Below, one piece after another: positions 56,479-64,000 of a stretch of 64,000 nt of DNA (position 1 is its first letter; each line of letters opens with the position of its first letter). This stretch comes from Ipomoea triloba (taxonomy: Eukaryota > Streptophyta > Magnoliopsida > Solanales > Convolvulaceae). The translations under genes were made by a program, and so were the position numbers. The notes under the pieces were generated by a model, which was given only the letters and a program-made list of their open reading frames with translations, searched no databases and was not told where the DNA came from. Where the stretch lies: contig NC_044916.1 of the NCBI RefSeq assembly GCF_003576645.1, positions 9,480,752 through 9,544,751 of the forward strand, read 5' to 3'.

Positions 56479-57260
56479 TTTTTTTTTTTTTTTTTGAAAA
56501 ACCAAAACATTCCTATAATAGGGAACAAATGTTGGAAACAAAGAGAAATAGAAGACATCCAAATAGAAAAATCAGCTTGAGAATTTCACGCTCCAACTAA
56601 CATATGGGCTAACACATTTGATGATCTATGAACAAAACGGAAGGTCACTGAAATAAAGCGCCTTGTAAGTAGACGGCAACCTTCATATGAATGATCCTAA
56701 GATGGTGAGTTTAAGAGACGACAGACATTTTTACAATCCATCTCAACTTTAATATGACGCAATTGTTCATTCTTTAACCAAGGAAGAGCCTCCCTAACTG
56801 CTAACGTTTCAATCGTGTGAGGATCATTGAGACATCTTAGGGGCCCTATTTTAGTTGCTATAAATTCCTTATTAGCATTCAACAACACAAGCCCAAAATA
56901 GCTTCAATTCCTCCATTATTCGGCAAAACAGTTGCATCTACTTGCCATGTGATCAGCTCTACCTCCTGCACCAAGGGACATCGTTGAGGACCCTCCGAAG
57001 GTGTTTGGGATACAACCTGATACATGGTACTATAATTCCATTCATGAATTAAAGATGAAGTCATGGCTTAAATATCTACTTTGCGCATACTCTTATTGCT
57101 CCATACCAATTCATTCCTAGCCTTCCAAATGTGCCATAATAATGCAACAACTTTTTGTTTATCTTCCTCTATTAGAGGATAAAGCTGGAGCTACCAGCAA
57201 AGAAGAGTAGATAGTTTGAGGGGCACATGCGTCTTTTATTTGGCTTTTAGTTGTAACCAC
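56479..57260 (-). mobile_element. 5'-truncated LINE, 3' end with RNase H-like domain
   Basis: The T run at 56479-56495 is the poly(A) tail of a minus-strand element, ending TTTTC-A(n). The minus strand reads, with breaks, a WWHIWKARNELVW-like motif near 57100, ITWQVDATVLPNNGGI near 56930 and ETLAVREALPWLKNEQLRHIKVEMDCKNV near 56800. These are the C-terminal RNase H-like (RVT_3) domain of plant LINEs. Truncated at about 57260. Non-functional. Confidence 0.8.
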
Positions 57261-57281
57261 TTTCATCATCTTCCTTGTATA

Positions 57282-57766
57282 GGGTTGTTATGCCGTGGAC
57301 CCAGGTCCACCTTGCAAGGTGGACCTGGATCTACATTCACATACACTATACTCTACATTCAAAATTTGTAAACTCCACATTCACACATTCAAAACTCTAT
57401 ATTCACAGGTCCTATACTCCACATTCACACATTACAGGACTACAAGTTGCTAGAACTTCTTAACTCTATCACAGATTCACACATGCATAACTCTACATTC
57501 ACGATTTCTATACTCCATATTCACAATTTGAAACCTCCACATTCACACATTTCTGGGCAACTCTACATTCACACAATCATAAATCTACATTCACGATTTC
57601 TATACTCTACATTCACACTTTGAAACCTCTACATTCACACATTTTTGGACAATTCTATATTCAGCAATATGTTTACTAATTAAAAAAAAAAAGAAGACAA
57701 AAACGACGTAGTTTTGGACCCAGGTCCACCTTGCAAGGTGGACCTGGGTCCACAACATAATTTGCC
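57282..57766. mobile_element. 485-bp MULE-type MITE, palindromic ends, 9-bp TSD
   Basis: The 9-mer CCTTGTATA flanks it at 57273-57281 and 57767-57775. Each end carries the same self-complementary block (GGACCCAGGTCCACCTTGCA and its mirror, 57295-57329 and 57715-57752), so each end alone can fold. The interior is made of repeats of CTACATTCACACAT. The end is CATAATTTGCC, as in the MITE at 23960. Confidence 0.88.
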
Positions 57767-58130
57767 CCTTGTATATAGACAAGCCAAAACCCCGTTTTTT
57801 GAAACGAAACGATACCATCAAAATGTTCAAGTTCAACAATTAATTTTTTCATCTAGAATTTGGAAAAAAGGTTATATAAAATATTTAAACTTTGGAAAGT
57901 GTTAAGATAGATTCTTGGTTGAAGAGATTTTATTTTGATGATTTTTTTCTAAATTTTTTTGATGTATTCATGTTATCTCATTTAATATTCATTACTCAAA
58001 TCATCAACACTTTCTTCTTTATTTATTTTACTAGTACTACACACGCATTGCGCGACTAATTTAATGTCCAATGTTTGTATTTAAATAAGTAATTAAAAAT
58101 ATATCAATACAAGATTATATAGGAGAAGTT

Positions 58131-58825
58131 TTTTTTTTTGAAAGAAAACGTAGCTATTCCATTAATTCATAACATAAAACGTTTACATCAACGATCAATG
58201 AAATGGTAAACCATTCCTTACAGTCAGACATAGAAACAACTTTTCTAACTATGCTATAGAAAACTTGAATCGCAGACTGTTTCATAACTAGGAAGCTATG
58301 TTCCTTCAAGGAGCTTAAAGCTTCATCAAAGATCTGGGTCTTCGTTATCATTCTTTTTTGCTCGCCCAGGATAAGATCAACACTTGCCGAAACCAAACTA
58401 AACGATTTATGCTAATGAAAATGAAAAGCCCGTGAAAGTAACGAAAGGAAAAATGCTCGTGAAAGTAACGAGAGGAAAACACAATAATAGAGAAAATAAA
58501 AAGTGGGTAAAGTCAAAGTAGGGTTGGGAGTTCAAGACTACCAACACGAACCCAATACTTACCTACTATTATTTTATTCAAAGGGAAAGAAAATGGAAGA
58601 AGAATATCTGTGGCGGTGGTCGGAGGCGGACTGAACTGCGACGATGGTCGGAGCGAAAGCAAACGTAGAAGGTGACCAAAACCGCCGGCTCAAAGCTCCA
58701 TTAGAGCTCCGGTCGGAGGCCGGCGGTGGAAGCCGAAGTTGAGCAGCAGAGAAAGACGTTTGGTTTTAGAGAGAAAAGGGAGGCTAGGGTTTTTTGTGAA
58801 ATGGATACTATTAATTGGCAGAAAA
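58131..58825 (-). mobile_element. Internally deleted LINE, 695 bp, with 12-bp TSD
   Basis: ATAGGAGAAGTT occurs at 58119-58130 and 58826-58837. The left side is a T run, i.e. poly(A) on the minus strand. The minus strand begins with a typical LINE 5' leader (AAAACCCTAGCCTCC, CTCTCTAAAACC, GC-rich block) and ends with LINE RNase H tail text (VVSMSDCKEWFTISLIVDVN). The intervening ORF1 and most of ORF2 are missing. The SDCKEWF motif is shared with the LINE at 315-3200. Confidence 0.85.
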
Positions 58826-59745
58826 ATAGGAGAAGTTCATTATAGTTGGCATTAAAATTAATATTTAATTTGTGTTTTTTCTAAAAATAATTATCTAAAT
58901 AGTTATTGTAGTTGGTATGGTATTAAATAGTAGATATTACTTTTGGCTAAATGCTGCCGATACCGCTTTCAGAATAGCAGATGAATTGAGTAGAGGGTTT
59001 GAGAAAAGCGCATTTCCTAAGCGATCGAAAATGGCATTTAATCAAACTCTTAAACTAAGCCCTACTTCAAATCTCCTTCGGAGCATGCTTCACAGCCACT
59101 CGTTTGTCCTAACCAAATAGTAGGCCTGATATATCTCTCAACAATTCTTTTCTCCGCTAATCACCCCTTCCCAACCAGCCCACCCGATCGATTTTGTAAG
59201 ATCGGCTAATTAAAAGGAGGGGAAAGCGAAGCGCAACAAGGGGGAAACGAAGGCTTCTGTAGGAAGTCCTTATGAACCTCCCACTGAGGGGGATTAAGGG
59301 GGGGTAATGTACCTTCCCCGTTGTCCGTGCCCTAAGCCCTCGGCACTTTGAGAGGATAGTGTTGGAAAATAGCACTAAAAATGGCATTTTAAGTGGCCAT
59401 TTTGTGGTACAATTAAATGTGGGGTGCACATCCAATTTGGATCAGGTCAATGTAGATTCGGGTTCTTTGTAGTTAGACGAAGAGATCCATATATTGTACG
59501 CTCAAAATGGATAATGGGTGAATGAGAAATTGGTTCTCAAAGTAGACCCATTTGAGATGGAATTTGGGTGAGGAAAAAGCTTATGTAGCTTTTGTCCCAC
59601 ATTGGTTGGGAATGGAGATTTGACTCTATATATACAAGAGTCTTTTTATGACTAAGTAACTTGTATAACATAGATGTTCTATCTCGCGCGCAAGGGGGTG
59701 CAAATCAAAATTCTGTATTACGGAATTAATATGATTAACGAGATA

Positions 59746-59957
59746 ATTAGCCTAATTAATACAAATCATAAATATTGATATATAAAATGTCTAAAATTTT
59801 AGCAATGGATGCATATATATACACGTTGGGAAACTCAATTCTTCAATTGCACTATATAATATTTGACGTTATAATTTACATAATTGTGTATCAATCTAAA
59901 TATTCTTAACATATTATAGCAAATCCATTCCGTGCAACGCATGAGCGAAAATACTAG
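59746..59957 (+). mobile_element. Helitron 3' end
   Basis: CCGTGCAACGCATGAGCG hairpin, then AAAATACTAG at 59948-59957 followed by T. The preceding roughly 100 bp match the 3' end of the Helitron at 47405. No 5' end was recognised in the element. Confidence 0.7.
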
Positions 59958-61418
59958 TAGGATTTAAATCAAATAACCATGTACAAATGCTTCTTTAATG
60001 TTCTAAGGTTGTAGGCTACACAATGCTCAACAATGAAGTGAGGGAATCACGTTAATGCCAATGCCACTCTCGTGGACATTGGCTACAACCAAAGTTTTAA
60101 TCTCATTCTCATAGCAATTAGAGTAGGTGAGGTATTTAATCAAGCACCTTGTGTGCATAATCCCTTCCAACTCCCATTTCTCAAGGGCCAGTTAGAAATC
60201 TAGAAAGTATTGGCCATGGTGAATCCCTATTCTCATAGGTGAAAAATCAATTCCATACATCTCTGAAAAAGGTTGGATCCTAACCAAACAAGAGTCAAAC
60301 AATTCCCTATTTCCACAATCACATTCATACTAAAAGCAATGTAAAACCTAGATTTAACAATTCAATTCATATAAGCATTCATACATAGCAATTCAATCTA
60401 AATCCCTAAATGATTTAACTACTCATAAAGAAATTGAAGATTAAAACAATTGGAATAATAAGCAAGGAATTTAAATACAAAAGGAAATTGATAATTGCAA
60501 AAAGAAGAAATTGAAACCCTTACTTGAATGAATTTATAAAGGTTGAATTTGAAATTGTAATGGAATTTACAATTACAAGTGATAATTCTTCTCTAAATCT
60601 TCCCTAAAGTAATGAATTTGCAATTGATATTCCATGGACTCTCAAAATCCTATTCCCAACTTTTACTCTCACTTGAGTTCACATTTGATTGGATGAAGTA
60701 AAAAAAAATGAATGGATAAACATCATGATCCCCTCTATTAAATTAAGCAATCTCGACATGTCATGTCATAGGGAGTAAAAAATGGAACTAGAAATTGAGA
60801 GTCCATGTAAAATTACTCGAATGCAAATAAGTAAACCCAGGCTCGACCCTGGGCAAAGGCGGGCTGGGCCCTTTCCCAGGGCCCATGCTTCAAATGGGCC
60901 CACTATCCCTGCCCATCCCTTTTATATATAGTATTAAATATCATATAAGTACTTAATATATGTTAAAGTTAACAAATTCTAGCTTGGTATAGTTGGATGG
61001 ACTTATGGTTAATATACTTGAGGTCACATGCTTGAATCCCTAAGTGTATAACTCTAGTAAATGTTTTTTCCTTATCTTTTGAAAATGAATTTAGTGTTAA
61101 ATTTATTTCTATTTCTAATTTTATATTTTGAGTTGTAACTTTGTGATTTTTTTTTACTTTTTTATAATTATAGTGATATTTATAATATAGATTGATTTGT
61201 GCTTCATATTAAATTTTGAATCCATTTTAATTCAAGTAATTTACTGTTTATATTTAAAACGTGTTATTTTGTTAAATTTATAATGAGTTAAATATATGTA
61301 ACATATTTTGTGATTTAGTTATAAAATTTGTTTTAAAAGATAGTTTACTTTGTGTGTGCAAAAATGTTAAGAACTTATAAATTTTATTTCAAATTATTTG
61401 ATATTAGTATTTTTTTCT
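59958..61418. other. Repeat-like DNA of unknown class
   Basis: About 59960-60830 holds a coherent non-coding stretch (TGGACATTGGCTACAACC, CTCAAGGGCCAGTTAGAA) that I suspect is internal sequence of some retroelement. About 60840-60930 has GC-rich inverted pieces (GGGCTGGGCCC...GGGCCCA). At 60985-61040 there is a tRNA-like pair of boxes (GTATAGTTGGATGG and GCTTGAATCCC). No gene. Confidence 0.4.
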
Positions 61419-62340
61419 TATTGTACACTCAAAAGGGATAATGGGTGAATAAGAAATTGGTTCTCAAAGTAGACCCATTTGACATGGAATTTGGGTGAGG
61501 AAAAAGTTTATGTAGCTTTTGTCCCACATTGGTTGGGAATGAAGATTTGACCCACTATATATACAAGATTCTTTTTATGACTAAGTAACTTGTATATCTA
61601 TGTTCTATCTCGCGCGCAAGGGGGTGCAAATCAAAATTCCGTATTACGGAATTAATATGATTAATTTCAATCATTATTTCAGGGTTATTTTTTTATTAAT
61701 GGATTCCAATCATTATTTCATAGTTATTTTTTGATTAATGGATATGCTAGTGAGTGTTAATATTTTGCTAGTGGGTGTAGGTTACACTTGGAAAATTAAA
61801 TGCCAGATTTAATACTATGATCCCATCTTCTACTATAAATTCGTAGGTGAGCAGCAGATTTGGAACACACTACAGAACACACGAAACACTTGTTTTCTCC
61901 TCGAAACTCTGCTCATCCTTTCCTTCAAGCCATCTGCGTATCATCCCACGTCCTAGTTCACCGGGCTCCAAGTTTGTGTGCTCAAACACCGGAGTCGTAG
62001 TACGTTTTATCCTGGGAAGCCTAGACCGCAACGCTCCAGCACCCCAGGAGGCGGTAAATACGGTTTTAAAGACAGTGGCAACACGACTCGTGCTTCCATC
62101 CAACCGAAGATCATCCAGTTTCGTCCCCAAGTTGTGTTCTAGGTTTATTTAACCTTTGTGGTTTATTTTCCTGGTTGTAATTATCCTTCGTGGATTATTA
62201 TTATAATTATTATTTGTATTTTTCGATTTTCTTTGTGATTTTCGAGAATCAGATTCCTACAGATAGCCCTCTAACGATTGAGAAGATAGCCCTCGGCGAT
62301 TGAGAGGACAAAGAAAACCCCTTTTAAATAGCTTTTTTTC

Positions 62341-62723
62341 AAGTAAGTTAACCTTAACAGGTAACTTTCCGTCGGTTTTAAGCCTTTTTTCTTTAAGACC
62401 TTTGTTCTCTTAAAAGGGTTCTTAAAAGTTTTTTTTTTTTAAAGTCTTTTAAGGCATTAAAGTATTTTTAAATGCATGTTAAACGACTAAAGAGTTGTCG
62501 TAGAGTTAAGGGCCCGTCCTTCCGTGAGACCTAACTTAGCACAGACAAATCCGCAAGGGCGAGGGCTGACTCTCTCTTTCTTTGATTCACCTCTAGGGGG
62601 GTATGGGGGGAACAAAGAAATCTAATAGAATAAATAGTAAAGAATTTACAAATTTGATGATATGAAAGTTGTACCCATTTTAAAAAGAGTGAGAAATTTG
62701 CAAGGATAAGGATAACGACATTC
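62341..62723. other. Mixed flank, possibly more organelle-like DNA
   Basis: The stretch around 62505-62600 (GGCCCGTCCTTCCGTGAG, CAAATCCGCAAGGGCGAGGG) has the composition of plant mitochondrial intergenic DNA. This is a guess from style only. Confidence 0.35.
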
Positions 62724-62729
62724 CTCAAT

Positions 62730-63078
62730 AGTGGAGATTTTGGTGTGGTTTTTGAGGGGTTTGTGTAGGTGTGATTAGGAAAGAGAATATGAGAGTGGAG
62801 AAAAAAATAAAAAAATAAATAAAAAATAAAACAAAATAAAAAACAGGAAAAAATTAAAAAAAAATTATTTACACGCCCGCTTGGGCGCGATAGTCGTGCC
62901 TTTGCGCCACGCGTGAGGCGCGATTCTTCTCCCCCAGTGGGTCCTACTTTCCACTGCCAAGATCCCCAATTTTGCAGGAAATTTTTTTCTAAAATACCAC
63001 TTTTCACATACATTTGTTAAAAATTTAACCCTAAAAATTTTACTATAATCTCCTTAAAGCCCACAAATGGGAATGACC
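62730..63078. mobile_element. AGGCCTTCC-family MITE (copy 2, diverged)
   Basis: The left GACATTCCTCAATAGTGGAG and right ACAAATGGGAATGACCT ends are inverted relatives of the family termini. The same A-rich stretch followed by a GC block (ACACGCCCGCTTGGGCGC) is inside. Confidence 0.6.
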
Positions 63079-63128
63079 TTAGAAGCTTGTCAGACTGAGC
63101 ATCAGACGTTCCGCAATTTTCATGTTGC

Positions 63129-63510
63129 AGGCCTTCTCCGATAGTCAGAATTTTTTGGTATAGTTTTTGAGGAGATTTTGTAAGTGTGATTAGGAAAGAG
63201 AAAATGAGGTGGAAGAAAAAAAAAGAAGAAAAAAAAATACAAAACAAAAGTTGACAAAAGAAAAATTAAAAAATTAAAAAAGAATAGTATTACGCGACGA
63301 GTGCACGCGCCCGCCTGGACGCAAATCTACGCCCCACGCACATGGGACGCTGTTATTCTCTCATTTGGTCGGCTCCATATGAGCTGACAAAATTTCCTCC
63401 TTGCAGAAGAAAGATACCACCATATTTCCATCACCCCATTTGTTAACAAAATCACTTCTAAATTTTTATTTCGTAAAATTGGTGCCAACATATATTAATG
63501 GGGAAGGCCT
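63129..63510. mobile_element. AGGCCTTCC-family MITE (copy 3)
   Basis: AGGCCTTCTCCGATAGTC at the left is mirrored by TTAATGGGGAAGGCCT at the right. The length is close to copy 1. The A-rich stretch, then a GC-rich block (ACGCGCCCGCCTGGACGC), is in the same place. Confidence 0.7.
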
Positions 63511-64000
63511 GATTCATACCTTGCCACACAATCTTTGACATTTCAATTGCCTCATCATTATTATATTAATGCTATCTTATAAATAATAAAATATCAAAAT
63601 ATTAATTAATAACCAGAATCCCCACTAGTATAATATTCTTTACAACTCCACCACAATCCTTTTTTTTAACTAATATTTATTTTATTTTATTTTTTAAAAA
63701 ATTTATTTAACAACTTAAACAATTAGAAACAAAACACTGTATCTACCTCAATTTTTTTTTTAATTTTTATTAATATGCCTTTTGGTTTATTCAATACATT
63801 TAGAAAAAAATATTTAAAATAATTAATTTTATTCTAGAAACTTTATAATATATTTTAGAAAGGGAAAATGACACTTTTCCCCCTATGTTATGTGCTTATA
63901 GCACTTTTTTCCCCTATATTATTAAAGTGACAGTTTTCCCCCCTAAGTTATTTTCAAAGTGATAGTTTTCTCCCCTGTAATGTTAAGTTGACATTTTTAC
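63511..64000. other. AT-rich end of window, short tandem phrase
   Basis: 63860-64000 repeats AAAGTGACAGTTTTCCCCCC-like phrases at about 40-bp spacing, running off the window edge. It looks like one end of a non-coding repeat. No gene. Confidence 0.5.

Larger units (their letters stand above)
59360..62261 (+). mobile_element. LTR-type insertion (TG...CA) with 5-bp TSD, rearranged inside
   Basis: GATAG at 59355-59359 and 62262-62266 flanks a unit starting TGTTGGAAAA and ending TTCCTACA. Two direct repeats of about 245 bp (about 59492-59745 and 61419-61665, with GGGTGAATGAGAAATTGGTTCTC and CTCGCGCGCAAGGGGGTGCAAAT) show it contains duplicated LTR sequence. 61845-62261 looks like the R/U5 part of an LTR. 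The interior carries a Helitron 3' end (59957) and unidentified sequence. No pol gene. It is best read as a solo or deleted LTR element with nested insertions. Confidence 0.75.
57825..62340 (+). repeat. Organelle-like segment, copy B, split by two insertions
   Basis: Matches copy A (33050-33895) in the same orientation as three pieces: 57825-58130, 58838-59359 and 62267-62340. The pieces are separated by a deleted LINE (58131-58825) and an LTR-type insertion (59360-62261). The ORF fragment at 58917-59120 is longer than in copy A (it keeps AFPKRSKMAFNQTL) but also begins in unclear context. Mitochondrial origin is suspected, not proven. Confidence 0.6.

Noticed and set aside
62531..63013. 160-residue minus-strand ORF
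   Set aside because: It covers a MITE and low-complexity A-rich DNA. No domain.
1..64000. CRISPR arrays, riboswitches, bacterial-type operons
   Set aside because: The window is plant nuclear DNA. Regularly spaced repeats here are minisatellites or Helitron ends without unique spacers.

Overview
The window is nuclear DNA of a flowering plant. Supporting evidence is the genes with many GT-AG introns, two PPR proteins, a TPLATE-complex subunit, and a dense load of LTR, LINE, MULE, hAT and Helitron sequence. The two gene homologies I know best point to a eudicot. Some repeat styles remind me of Convolvulaceae (Ipomoea-like), but that is an impression, not a demonstration. No operons, CRISPR arrays or convincing tRNA/rRNA genes were seen. 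The sequence has one assembly gap (52207-52463).

Layout. 1-14.3 kb: the 3' three quarters of a TWD40-2-like gene (+ strand). Its introns contain an old antisense LINE and an old antisense Copia element that lacks its integrase. 14.4-16.3 kb: a nearly perfect 619-bp foldback element, a 4 x 55 bp tandem repeat and a second foldback element, ending at an intronless PPR gene (16358-17320). 17.9-22.1 kb: a MULE transposase fragment, a small non-autonomous LTR element with an intact TSD, a GRF zinc-finger pseudogene and minisatellites. 22.1-25 kb: empty AT-rich DNA with two MITEs.

25.0-30.9 kb: a structurally complete and young Copia element. Its LTRs differ at 2 of 471 positions and it has a 5-bp TSD, but a reverse-transcriptase catalytic residue and the gag reading frame are damaged. 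It sits 272 bp upstream of a small conserved plant gene of unknown function (31138-31620). 33.0-33.9 kb: first copy of a segment that looks organelle-derived. 35.5-41.7 kb: a decayed CCCH zinc-finger gene (- strand), immediately downstream of a long PPR gene (41839-44798, - strand) that carries one frameshift.

45.3-47.4 kb: a Helitron whose 5' terminus is tandemly amplified about five times. 48-49 kb: a 5' LTR with a primer-binding-site motif. 51-56 kb: elements embedded in (TA)n arrays, nested hAT MITEs and the gap. 56.5-62.3 kb: LINE tails, a MULE MITE with a 9-bp TSD, and a second copy of the organelle-like segment. That second copy is split by a deleted LINE (12-bp TSD) and by an LTR-type insertion (5-bp TSD). 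62.7-63.5 kb: two members of a 350-380 bp MITE family. The real host genes are therefore TWD40-2, two PPR genes and one small unknown gene. They are unrelated in function, and most of the window is a record of transposon nesting.
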